Shown here: positions 12,915 through 23,210 of the stretch, one piece after another
How positions within the stretch are numbered: the first letter of the stretch is position 1
Layout of the letters: the number at the start of each line of letters is the position of its first letter
NCBI GenBank assembly: GCA_037957365.1
Contig: JARHVA010000081.1
Coordinates: 1,523,501-1,587,500 of the forward strand
From: Torreya grandis
Taxonomy: Eukaryota > Streptophyta > Pinopsida > Cupressales > Taxaceae
Length of the DNA: 64,000 bases
Direction: 5' to 3'
The notes under the pieces: generated by a model
What the model was told of the DNA's origin: nothing
The model's input: the letters and a program-made list of their open reading frames with translations, nothing else
The model's database searches: none
Made by a program: the position numbers and the translations under genes

Positions 12915-13203
12915 CATCATCATCATAATCATCATCATCATCATCATCATCATCACCATCACCATCACCATCACCATCACCATCACCATCACCATCACCA
13001 TCACCATCACCATCACCATCAGTTTTATATTATAATGCATTTCAATTTTTTTTCAATATGTATCTAATATTTTAGTGAGCTTTATACTCATCACCATCAC
13101 CATCACCATCATCATCACCATCACCATCACCATCACCATCACCATCACCATCACCATCACCATCACCATCACCATCACCATCACCACCACCACCACCACC
13201 ATC
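12915..13203 (+). repeat. CATCAC/CATCAT microsatellite array with a 183-bp tandem duplication
   Basis: Two trinucleotide/hexanucleotide runs (about 12917-13020 and 13090-13203) are separated by a unique segment beginning agttttatattataatgc. That segment repeats without a visible change 183 bases later (13021 and 13204). The array therefore arose by tandem duplication of microsatellite plus flank. The open frame across it, a run of histidines, is a by-product. The right duplication arm lacks the array. Confidence 0.9.
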
Positions 13204-13899
13204 AGTTTTATATTATAATGCATTTCAATTTTTTTTCAATATGTATCTAATATTTTAGTGAGCTTTATACGTTGTGTTCAATTATGTAATTACTTAGACT
13301 AGAGTGTTAATGAAGGTCTAAGGAGTAACAAATAGAAAATGTTTAGAGTTAATGTTTTGGAATAACATATAAATATTTAATTTTTCTGTTAAAATTAAAA
13401 ATTATGACAAAGTGGATGTATACTTCCACGTTAAATATTGTAAATATGATAACCACATTTTCTTATGTGTACAAGTTGTTTTGAAATGTTATATATGGCA
13501 AAAGTATAAAATTGATAGGGAATTGAATTTTTATTTTAGGTGAAGGATATAATATTTTGGACAAGTAATAAGAAAATCCATATAAATAACCTAATATTAA
13601 CTTTAATTATTTAAATTGTTAACTTTATATATGTATGGTTTAGATGGAATGTATTGACAATAGTATAGTATTTTGTGTACAAATTTAAGATTGCACATAA
13701 AGTAGGATAGAATATTAATGAACTAGAATCATATATACATACCTTTATAATTAAATAAAAATTTGTACTCTTTTCACGATATAAATGTTCAATATTTTGG
13801 CCTCACATCTCTAAATACTCTCTCATATATTGGACCAAATTCAATTTGGTGCGTCTCTCCCTCCCTTACTAATTTAGAATTCTATTTATTTAAGATATT

Positions 13900-14400
13900 T
13901 TTATGAGTATATATTAATTATAGTATTAGATAAAGTATTGATAAGTATAGAGAATGACATTTATGACATTAATATCTCATTATTGTTTAAAAATAAACCC
14001 TACTACATATAATTATTAGTTATAAAATTGCATTATTTTAATATATTTTAATGATTAGTTATTAGTTTTAGTATTATTTAAATCTTTGACAAGTACAAAG
14101 TATGATATTTATGATATTAATGTATAATTACTTTTTTTTAAAAAAAAAAAAAAAAAAAAAAATCTACTACATTTAATTATTAGTTGTAGATTTCTATTAT
14201 TTGTATGAGTAATTATTAGTTGTATTACTAGGTAAAGCCTTGATAAGTGTAGAATATGAAATTTATGTTATTAATGTCTTGATACTATTTTTTAAAAAAA
14301 TATACTATTTATAATTATTAATTTCAGAATTGTATTATTTTAAAGTATTTTTTAGTTTGTTAATTATTAAATATTATAATTTTCTATTCAATATTTTACA
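13900..14400. repeat. degenerate ~150-bp tandem repeat (block 2)
   Basis: Three units begin near 13930, 14085 and 14225. Each carries a core like ttgataagtatagagaatga and then ttattagttgta. The units differ by many substitutions and small indels. Confidence 0.55.
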
Positions 14401-14708
14401 ATTTTAAGGGAATTTTTAAAAAAATATATGAAGCTCAATTGTCATTCAAAATTTAATGTGAACATTAAAATAATATTTATATATTAACTATTCAAAAAAT
14501 TATATGTTATACATTTTAAAATTTTGTGTACGTTAAATAAAAAATTAATTTTTTTCAATTTACGCTTTAAGTTTTTATCATTAATGCAAGGTTGAAATAT
14601 TCACATCAGCACATATCATATAACTATATAAACATATATTGATCCTTATTATATGAGATAATAAAATTTGAACCATTCCACAATAATGCTTTCATAATAA
14701 AATTATAT

Positions 14709-14732
14709 CATATGTGTGTGCACACACATATG
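14709..14732. repeat. 24-bp perfect palindrome in a CA/TG tract
   Basis: CATATGTGTGTG is followed directly by its reverse complement, and more TG/CA dinucleotides follow to about 14763. This is simple-sequence DNA able to form a hairpin or cruciform, with no evidence of a regulatory role. Confidence 0.8.
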
Positions 14733-16629
14733 TGTATGTGTATGTGCATGTACATGTACACACAAAATCAAAGTAATAGTTAATAGATATTTTATAACAA
14801 AATAAAATAAAATCAATCTTGAAAAAAAAGGAAAATTATTGAAAAAAAAAAAAAAGAGAGAAGAAAAGAAAAAAGAAAGAGGAAAGATAACAAGATTACA
14901 TGAAACTTTTAATTTTCTATAATTTCTAAATTCCTTTCAAAATTTAAATTTTTAAATCTTAATCAAATAGTACAAGTAAAAATATTTCCACTTTATATTT
15001 GTAAGAAAATCAAAGTAATAAAAGTGCAGAAAAAATCTATAATTTATTTTTTAGTTTACATAATTTAAAAGACATTTCTACTTCATTAAACAAAAAATAT
15101 TTATATTTCATTAATATGTAATAAAATATATTACTATTATTTATTTATAATTAAATTAACAAGTTAATCTCTATCAATATAGATGGATGTATGTGTATAT
15201 ATGAAAGTAAAATATTAAACATTAACAGTTAATTTGATTTTCAATTCATATTTCTATGATTAGTAATAATGAATTTTTTTTCAACTAATTATGAAATTTT
15301 AAATTTGAAATTATTAAAAAAATGTCTAAATAACATGCAAATCATAGCCTTGATTACATATTTGTATTAAAATTTTATTGGCTTATTTTTCTTCTATTTT
15401 TAGTTCTCTTCTTATTTTCTTCTTCATTTCCTTGTCTTTCTTTCCTCTTTATTTTTTTTTGGTTTATGAGATTTTCCATAGTAGTATGCACTTAGTTGTG
15501 GTTTAGCTATTATTACTAAGAATATGTGAGAATGCATGATTTATAACATGTACTAAGTTTCTTGATATCATTTTTTGATTTTGATTTTGATTTATTTTTA
15601 TGTTGACGGGTAATTCATAAGGATTCCACATGATATTGATCACAATATTATGACTATTAGTGTTCACATATATCACCTTAAAAACTTTGAATGTTTTTTT
15701 GAAAACTTTGTACCTTGACACAAGTTCATGTCTAAATAACATAAAGATAATACTAAAAAATCCATTCCTTAAGTGAAAATTTATGGTGCACATTTAAAAA
15801 ACTCTAAATCAAGATTCTAATTATGCTATACTAATTTGGTCCTCATACTAATGTTATTTTTTATAAAGTGCATAAACTCATATTGTTATCCATTTATGCT
15901 AGGTGCCTTTCATGTATGTTTTTAATCTTTAAAAAACTCATCATATCATAGTGTTGTTTTAGTGCCCTTACTCATGGTGGTACCAATCATTTTAATGATG
16001 ATAAATATGCTTTCCTAGATAAGGTCTCTTTGAAATTTAAGGGAGTTACTTGAAATATGTTGGGTAATAATTGGATGATTAAATTTGGTGGGGTTGTCTT
16101 ACATGACACATGAAACATAGTCACAAAATTTAAAGTATTTCATAATAGTTACATAGGTAATGTACCATATCTTTCTATCAGACTATGTCATCTACCTAAT
16201 TTCAAGATGGTTATTTGCCTTACGGTAAATTTTTTGTAATAGTTGAGTTATAAAATTGGGATAAGTGATATAAAATGTATTCTAATTATTTTTTTCAATT
16301 TTTATATCAATTGAATGAATAACAGTAAAGTTATGATATTTTTAAACCATTATTCACCTAAAAATGTCATATGCTTAGTTTGCAAATAGTTCTTTACCTT
16401 GTAGTAAAATTACGATAGGAATTAGGTTATAAAATTTTATGTTGTAATATAGAATTTATTTTAAAATTTTACATTGATTAGATTGTTGATGGTGATGTAA
16501 CAATAGTTTTGGTAACTATCATTCTACCTAAAAGTGTGACTTGTGTACCCAGAAGTTATTATTAACATTTTTGCATTTATTTACAAAACAATAAAATATT
16601 ATAAATTATTTTAAGTTATGTTCGAGGCT

Positions 16630-17012
16630 GTGGAATTTTAATAGACACCCACATGAATATTTAGAGATTAAGAGGAATATAATATTGAAAGAAAATAAAG
16701 TTAGGAGAGTATGACGAGCTATTAAGGAATAAAACTCTCTAAAACTAGAATAGAGAGTTATATCAGTTAAAGAAGATCTATACGAGAGTGAAAAACTCTT
16801 TCATATATTTATATAATACTATAGACTCATGTAAAAAAAATTATAGTGTGAATGTATTCCTCTGTAGTGATTTTAAGATTAATGAAGTGAAAATTCATTA
16901 AATGTGTCAAGTTTGAGTAAGTGCTTAAAGTGTGACCATTAGTGAATGTTTGGCATTAGAAACATAGGGATAAAGGTAAACCTTAATTTTTACCCATCTT
17001 GTGTCTATACCA
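16630..17012 (+). repeat. probable 5' LTR tail of an unrecognised plus-strand element
   Basis: The sequence ends in CA at 17012, followed by ag and then a good tRNA-Met-type primer-binding site, the same spacing as in the copia element at 18201. An AT-rich TATA-like run (catatatttatataatac, near 16802) lies about 200 bases before the end. The left boundary of the LTR is not visible. Confidence 0.4.
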
Positions 17013-17014
17013 AG

Positions 17015-17026
17015 TGGTATCAAATT
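17015..17026 (+). other. primer-binding site (tRNA-Met type) of the host element
   Basis: TGGTATCAAATT matches the first eight bases of TGGTATCAGAGC exactly and 9 of the 12 overall. It sits two bases after a CA end. It marks an LTR retroelement running rightwards, into which the copia element at 18201 was inserted. Confidence 0.5.
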
Positions 17027-17157
17027 AAGGTTACTCATGTATGACTTTTTTATTGGCTGTGAAAGAGAAGTATATTGAGTATATTATAAGTTATGAATGA
17101 GAAGGTTGCATAAGTTTGTTGCAAGTATGAGAGAAGTCTTAACAATTAAGAGGGACT

Positions 17158-18048
17158 TTGAGAGACTCTATTTTTAGTATATTGCAAGCTATGAAAGATA
17201 ATCCTAATGATTTAGGTGAGATATGGCACACAAGAGACGAAAATGAGAGGTGGAAGAATTTAAAAAAGATGTTAAAGATATTCCAGGAAAGACTGAATAT
17301 GATGGAGATAATTGCTCAAAGTGGAGATGTTGTGTTTCTGAGTGAAGATTATGAAGAATATACAATGGTGGGGTTGTTTTCCATACAATCAAGGTTAGAT
17401 GCCTTGATAAAGGACCAATTAAGAAAGAGAAGAGACCAACAAAGAGCATGGTGAAGGAAAGAGGTAAGCTGATTTGTGTTATTGATTTTTAATGTGGTAA
17501 AAAGAGCCCTGATAAGTTTATGAAATGGGTAGTGGAGTTTTAAGTGTATTTGGATGGTGATAATATTGAATACCCCATTAGTGTAAAGGATACAAGTAAG
17601 AAATTATGTGTAAGTGAAACTGTGTATTGGAAATATAACTAATCAAGGAGACAAGGAAATGGAAATAATAAGGTAAATGGTTAAGAACATATGGTTTCCA
17701 GGTTGTTTGGTAATTTTGTGTACCCAAAATTATAGAAAGAGTGGATGAAGAAGTTTCATGTGATGAGGCTTCATAAATATGAAAAGAATAATATTTCCAA
17801 GAAATAATTATGAAGGGTAAGTTTCCATATGAGTATCTCAAGTCTTCCTTGTTAAGCAACGAGGAGAAGTATGTGTATATAGAGAAGAAAGTTGTCTTGG
17901 AAGATAATAAGAATGTGAGGTTTCCATGTGATAAGCCCAAGATTGTTTAGAAAAATATTAATGTGAAAGAGAGTTATGCACAACTCATAGAGGAAATAAT
18001 CCTCATGCAAGAGGATATGTAGGTGATAGTAGTTGAAGCAGAAAAATA
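17158..18048 (+). pseudogene. unrecognised reading-frame remnants of the plus-strand host element
   Basis: Just downstream of the primer-binding site an open frame at 17158-17454 gives 98 residues rich in charged residues (starts MRDSIFSILQAMKD), which could be the start of a gag. A second sustained frame at about 17814-18048 reads GKFPYEYLKSSLLSNEEKYV and continues with Lys/Glu-rich sequence to a single internal stop. Position after a primer site suggests a gag-like product, but I see no zinc knuckle or protease motif and cannot name the family. Similar low-quality coding-like sequence resumes after the inserted elements (27275-28160). Confidence 0.35.
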
Positions 18049-18195
18049 AGACCCATTGATTGATAATGGGAAGAAGTTTTTGGTGTCCCATTAATGGGAA
18101 GAATAAAAACCATCCTTGGTTAATTAATACAATACATTTGTTTTTTCTATTTTAGAGATTATAAGGGTTGAGGACAACCAAGGAAAGTTACAAGA

Positions 18196-18200
18196 TTATG
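18196..18200. repeat. target-site duplication, left copy
   Basis: TTATG immediately before the LTR at 18201 is repeated exactly at 23924-23928 after the other LTR. Five-base duplications are typical of copia integrase. Confidence 0.9.
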
Positions 18201-18913
18201 TGTTGGGGATCAACCAACAATAGATTACACTTATGAAAGCAATAAACCGTGAAATTAAATCAGATAGATAAGTAACTAGAATCAGTTAATAGCAAAGAAC
18301 AAGAGATACAAGAAACCACCCTGAAAACTTGTATTAAAACTCTTTACAAAAGGAATACAATTGAAGAAACTTCTTTCTTCCACACCTCTCTCAGATGCAC
18401 AAGATCTCTCTCTAGATCTCTATCCCTTAAGAGCTCTCTCTCTCAAGTACAATCAAATCCAACAACCTGGATTGATACAAATCTGTACTGTTCTTCAACA
18501 TTCACATACAATGAACTACTACAATAATCACTCAAAGCTAAGAAGATCTAATTCTACATATAGAATTAGGAAACTTGAGCATGCACTTACAACCAACAGT
18601 TAAGCCTCTTGAACAAGGGCTCTAAAAACAATCTTACTAATAATAGAAATGCAAACTTAAGACTAAGACTTAAACTCATCATGCAAACACTCACTTCTGT
18701 CCTCGAAAATAGCATTATGGATGCACAGGTAACTAACACCGGTTCCTGCCTACTTGCCTGTGACCGACGTCGGCCGATCCACTGCCGACGCTGGCGTATC
18801 TTCAACAACATCGAACCGACATCGGTCTCTCCTGACCAACGCCGGTGACTGTGTAAACCTGTAACTTTGGTAATGCACTCATATGTGAAGCTTTTAGGCT
18901 CCACACCTTAACA
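18201..18913 (-). repeat. 3' LTR of the copia element (minus orientation)
   Basis: 713 bp from tgttggggatcaacc to ccacaccttaaca on the plus strand. The portion 18720-18850 carries CpG-rich, imperfectly repeated ACCGACG/CCGGT motifs, which also occur in the pol linker at 20650-20830. Most differences from the other LTR are C/T or G/A. Confidence 0.95.
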
Positions 18914-18924
18914 ATCTCCCACTT
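18914..18924 (-). other. polypurine tract
   Basis: On the minus strand AAGTGGGAGAT lies directly before the LTR start TGTTAAGG. This is the usual copia primer for plus-strand DNA synthesis. Confidence 0.85.
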
Positions 18925-18985
18925 GGAGATAAACAGCTGCACCAGTACCTGTACAGCAACATCTTCTAGCTCCTCCATCTTCAAC

Positions 18986-20640
18986 TCAATCATGAAGACC
19001 AATAGAAGTTGAATGAAGATTCAACTTCTCCTTTGTAACTGGCTTGGTTAACATATCAGCAAGATTTCGATCTGTATGGATCTTCTCCAGCTTCAAATCA
19101 CCATCTTCCAATACCTGTCATATGAAATGGTACCTTAGCTGTATGTGCTTGGTTCTTGAATGAAACGCTGAATTCTTAGCCAAATGGATTGCACTCTGAC
19201 TATCACTATACAATCTGCAACTTCCATGCTCCCTTCCAAGCTCTTCCATGAACCGTGTCATCCATATCATCTCTTTGCTAGCTTCTGTGGCTGCAATATA
19301 CTCTGCTTCTGTAGTTGACAAGGCAACAACCTTCTGTAACTTAGATATCCAGCTAACCGTCATTCCACCTACAGTGAAAACATAACCTGTAGTGCTCCTC
19401 CTGCCATCCAAATCACCTGCCCTATCTGAATCTACATAACCATGTAGAGAAGTATCTGAACCTCCATAGCACAAGTGCCTACTACTGGTTCCTCTCAGAT
19501 ATCTAAGGATCCATTGAACTGCTTTCCAATGTTCCTTACCTGGATTGGCCATATACTTACTTACAACTCCCACTGCTTGGGCAATATCTGGTCTAGTACA
19601 CACCACTGCATACATCAAACTCCCTACTGTGGAAGAATATGGAACCTTACTCATGTACTCTACCTCATCATGTGAATTAGGACATTGTTCTTTACTCAAC
19701 TTAAAATGTCCAGCCAAAGGTGTGCTTACCGATTTAACATCCTTCATATTGAACCGTTTCAACACCTTGTCCACATAATCCTCTTGAGATAATATCAACC
19801 TATGATTTTTCTTGTCTCTCTTAATGCTCATGCCAAGGATTTCTTTGCTGCTCCCAAATCCTTCATAGCAAATGTTTGAGCTAATTTCACCTTAAGCTCA
19901 GAGATATCCTACATGTGTGATCCTGCAACCAGCATATCTTCTACATACAACAATAGAATAATATATCTACCATTATCCAATCTCTTAAAATACACACAAT
20001 GGTTAGATTGACACCTACTGTAGCCATGCTCAGTCATAAACCTGTCAAATTTCAAATACCACTGTCTAGGAGCTTGCTTGAGGCCATACAAGCTTGTCTT
20101 CAATCTGCACACTAACTTCTCCTTACCTTTGACCTCAAATCCTTTTGACTATTCCATATAAATTTCCTCATCCAAATCTCCATGAAGAAACATTGTCTTA
20201 ACATCTAGCTGCTCAAGATGCAAATCCTCAACAACAACCAAAGACAGTACAATCCGTATAGAAGTCATTTTAACAATAGGAGAAAAAATCTCACCAAAAT
20301 CAATACCTGGCTTTTATGCAAATCTTTTCACTACCAATCTGGCCTTATATCTCATCTGTCCATTCTCACCTTCTTTCATCCTGTAGGTCCATCTGTTCTT
20401 TAGTGTTCTCTTACCAGCTGGCAATTCAACCAAATCCCATGTTTGGTTCTCTCTTAAGGACTCCATTTCCTCAACCATGCCACGCTCCCACTGACTCTTG
20501 GACTCCACCTGTATTGCTTCTTCAAAACTTTCTGGTTCTCCACCATCAGTTAGCAATAAATAGAATAATAAAGGAGAATATCTAATTGGAGGCTTACTTA
20601 CCCTTTCTGACCTCCTGATGGGTGTTTGAGACTCGTTCAC
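18986..20640 (-). pseudogene. copia reverse transcriptase and RNase H (inactivated)
   Basis: Copies element RNA into DNA inside the particle. The minus strand from 20640 reads the end of the linker (RRSERVSKPPIRYSP) and then reverse transcriptase: TWDLVELPAGKR, KNRWTYRMK, RYKARLV, LDVKTMFLHGDL, SLYGLKQAPRQWY and the catalytic box LLYVEDMLVAG, where the usual second Asp of YVDD is Glu. RNase H follows from 19831 (GYVDSDRAGDLDG, TTEAEYIAA, YSDSQSAIHLAKN) with its acidic residues present, then ADMLTKP, ending near 18986. Stops fall at 20314-20316, near 20150, at 19909-19911 and at 19118-19120, and a one-base loss near 19850 shifts frame between reverse transcriptase and RNase H. It cannot make a full product. 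Confidence 0.92.
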
Positions 20641-20646
20641 AACACA

Positions 20647-20889
20647 CTATCCACCCAAATTCTCTGACAGTGACTGACCTCGGTCACCTCCAAACCTGTT
20701 ACTGGCCGACGCTGATTCTGCCTGACTGACGCCGGTGCTTGTCCTGTCGACATCGATCTCTGTATGACCGACCTCGATTTCTGTTCTATCGATGTCGGTT
20801 CCTAACCTGTCAACGTTGGTCTCTATGTTTTCCTGTAAGTGATTATTTCTTTTTCTCGTGAGCTCATTTTTGACCGTCACCTCATCCAA
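20647..20889 (-). pseudogene. repeat-bearing linker between integrase and reverse transcriptase
   Basis: An 80-residue frame continuous with integrase except for a stop. It encodes imperfect repeats of a motif like DRTEIEV, GHTEIDV and DRTSTGV. At DNA level the repeats share the GACCGAC...CGGT pattern with the LTRs. Copia linkers are normally variable and of low complexity, so the coding role is probably only a spacer. Confidence 0.7.
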
Positions 20890-20901
20890 TTCACTATTGC
20901 T

Positions 20902-22290
20902 CTACCCAGATTGATTCAGCTTCTTTAGCTGATCACTATACATCACTTTTTCATTGAAAACAACGTCACGGCTTCTAATTATCTTGTTAGTTCCTAGATT
21001 CCAAAATCTAAAACCAAAATCATCTGAGCCATAGCCAATAAATGTGCACCTCATAGACTTGGCATCGAGCTTCTTTCTATTTTCCTTGTCTACATGCACA
21101 AAGGCTTCACAACCAAAAACTTTGAGAAAAGAGAGATCTACCTTTTTACCTGTCCAAGCCTCTTCTAGAATTCCACCATCCAGAGCTGTAGAGGGTCCTC
21201 TGTTAATCAGGTACACTGCAGTGTCAACAGCTTCTGCCCCAAACTCTAAGGGCAAACCAACATGCAATCTCATACATCTTACATGCTCCATGATTGTTCT
21301 GTTCATCCTTTCAGCAATCCCATTCTGTTGAGGTGTCCTTGGAACTATCCTTTGCCTACGGATTCCATGCATGTAACAATACCAGTTGAACTTATAACTA
21401 CAGAACTCTCCACCATTGTCAAATCTCAGGCACTTTAATTTTTTCCCTTTTTCATTCTCAACCATAGCTTTCCAAATCTTAAAAGTCTCAAATACATCAG
21501 ATTTCTTATTAATACAGTAGATCCATACCTTTCTTGTAGCATCATCTATGAACGAAACATAGTACTGTGATCCTCTAATAGAAGCTACCTGAGCCGGTCC
21601 CCACACGTCTGTGTGAACAAGCTGCAACTTATGCTTCTTCTTTGTAGACCCAGTCTTGAGAAAACTAACCCTTTTCTATTTTCCAAATACACAGTGCTCA
21701 CAAAATTCTAGATCCATGCTTTTCAAATCTGAAAGCTTACCTTTAGACTTAAGAATTGACATCCCCTTCTCACTCATGTGGTCAAGCCTTAAGTGCCACA
21801 ATTTTGTATCCACATTTGAAGTAGATAATATAGAAGGAGAATTGCTAGTAACACAATTACACAAATAGAGAGTACCTACTTTCTTACCTCTGGCCATAAC
21901 AAGTGCACCCTTGGTCACCTTCCAAGATTCTGCTGTGAGAGTTACTGTACAACCCTCATCCCCTAACTTTCCTACAGAAATCAAATTTCTCTTCAAGCTA
22001 GGAACATGCATAACTTCTCTCAACACCCATGTGTTGCCATTCTACATTTTCAGCTGCACTTTACCTTTGCCAACAATTTTACAGGGTTCATCATCCCCTA
22101 GATACACTATTCCAAAATCTCCATGGATATAGTCATAGAAATATCCCCTATTAGGGGTAGCATGAAAAGATGCACCAGAATCTAACACCCAAGATTCTAT
22201 ATTATTATGCAAAGAGAATATTAAAGCATCTTGTGCAATACCTGCAACTTTTGCTTCTTCTTTTTCTTCGTGTTGATTGTCCTCCTTAGG
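20902..22290 (-). pseudogene. copia protease and integrase (inactivated)
   Basis: The protease cuts the polyprotein and integrase inserts the DNA copy. Protease starts around 22205 with the aspartic site WVLDSGASFHATP. The pre-integrase zinc motif follows at 21676-22026 (LWHLRLDHMSEKG, CEHCVFGK). The integrase core at 20902-21627 shows the triad Asp (HTDVWGP), Asp (FDNGGEF) and Glu (QQNGIAERMN), then the copia C-terminal block (FLKVFGCEAFVHV, TFIGYG). Single stops interrupt at 22042-22044, 21676-21678 and 20902-20904, all in the same frame. The first two look like CAG glutamine codons turned to TAG. Family assignment is firm. Confidence 0.93.
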
Positions 22291-23061
22291 CTTTGACCAG
22301 CAATCTCTACTTATGTGCCTCATCTTTTCACAATTCCAGCATTGTGGCCTTCTACCATTTCTGGATTTGGATTTGCCTTTCCCCTTAGACTTGGATCTTG
22401 ATCTCCCTTTCTTGCTCTTCTCTTTTTGCCTTCCCCTGCTCTCAAAACTTAAAGCATTCCTAGATGTTTCTTCTATGCTTTTCTTGCGAATTTTCTCATT
22501 CAAGATAACACTAACAACATCCTCTACTTTTAAAATATTTGATGCAGATGCAGTATTTCTAACTGCCATTACTAAGCTATGCCAGCTTTCAGGCAAAGAA
22601 CATAATATTAAAAGAGCTTTAATTTCATCATCAAATACAATTTTGACTGAACTTAATTGATTTACAATACCATGGAAATCATTCAAGTGATTAGATACAG
22701 ATCCACCTTCCTGCATATGCAAATTGAATAGCTGCTTCATAAGATATACTTTATTAGAAGCTGAGGGTTTTTCTTACAAATTTTATAGAGTAGTCATCAA
22801 CTCTACCATTGTTTTGGCCTATGATAAATTAGATATCACAGTAGATGATAGACTCAGTCTTATAGACCCCAGAGCCTTTCTGTCAAAAACTTCCCATTCT
22901 TCATCCTCCATGTCTGTGGGCTTCTTTGCAATCCCACCTAACGGTAAGTATAGATCCTTCTGATACAGATAGTCCTCTATCTGCATTCTCCAATGTTGAT
23001 AGTTTTTGCCATTGAACTTCTCCATTCTTAGTTTACTTTCATCTGCCATTGCTTCTCCCAC
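22291..23061 (-). pseudogene. copia gag (inactivated)
   Basis: Capsid and nucleocapsid precursor. It begins MGEAMADESKLRMEKFNG at 23061; the Met five codons in is an equally good start and begins in the usual copia style. Gag-domain landmarks are YQHWRMQIEDYL, NHLNDFHGIVNQL and LLILCSLPESWHSL. A basic Lys/Ser/Arg tract precedes one intact CCHC zinc knuckle, CWNCEKMRHISRDC, at about 22310-22350. Three stops lie close together between 22741 and 22821, at least two of which look like former glutamine codons. Between them the frame is unbroken, so decay is recent and mostly by point mutation. Confidence 0.92.
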
Positions 23062-23196
23062 TCAAACAGAAATCCATGTAGAAACTCCTGTGAGCAACCT
23101 GTAATCAATACACACTACACAGATCTGAACCACCTATTAGTGAACCTGAGCTTTGATACCAATTATTGGATGTCAAACTCTAAACCTACAACCAAG

Positions 23197-23208
23197 GCTC
23201 TGATACCA
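23197..23208 (-). other. primer-binding site, complementary to initiator tRNA-Met
   Basis: The reverse complement is TGGTATCAGAGC, a perfect match to the standard plant copia primer site, separated by two bases from the LTR end at 23211. A second, degenerate copy of this junction lies at about 23147-23170. Confidence 0.92.
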
Positions 23209-23210
23209 CT

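Larger units (their letters stand above)
6449..13510 (+). repeat. left arm of a diverged segmental duplication (partner 32957-37535)
   Basis: From cagaacccac near 6449, through the GDSL gene and its downstream sequence to about 13510, blocks appear in the same order and orientation at 32957-37535. The left arm has about 2.2 kb not in the right arm (about 9180-11380) and the microsatellite array at 12915-13203. The right arm has about 1.4 kb of its own (about 35110-36560). Identity looks like roughly 75-85 percent in the alignable blocks, so the duplication is old. Confidence 0.75.
13511..16629. other. AT-rich non-coding stretch
   Basis: Contains a block of degenerate ~150-bp repeats (13900-14400), a poly-A run (about 14133-14160), a CA/TG palindromic tract (14703-14763), a purine-rich run (about 14820-14890), and at 16050-16560 sequence related to the tandem repeat at 28500-28930. 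The open frame at 15503-15793 on the minus strand has no recognisable domain. I see no gene. Confidence 0.5.

Noticed and set aside
12876..13067. Open frame encoding a long histidine run
   Set aside because: It is the translation of a CATCAC microsatellite with no flanking conserved sequence; the array itself is annotated.
12915..13203. CRISPR-like alternation of repeats and spacers
   Set aside because: Units are 3-6 bases without spacers, and the context is a plant nuclear genome.
14133..14160. Poly-A run as the tail of a retroposed gene
   Set aside because: No gene or target duplication upstream; it sits within the ~150-bp AT-rich repeats.
17204..17940. Minus-strand open frames overlapping the plus-strand host-element frame
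   Set aside because: Hydrophobic, low-complexity shadows opposite purine-rich coding-like sequence; no motifs.
20316..22660. Several plus-strand open frames across the copia element
   Set aside because: All are antisense to the recognised minus-strand gag-pol domains.
23197..23208. tRNA gene fragment
   Set aside because: The tRNA-Met-like sequence is only the 12-base primer-binding site of the copia element. No cloverleaf is present here or elsewhere in the window.
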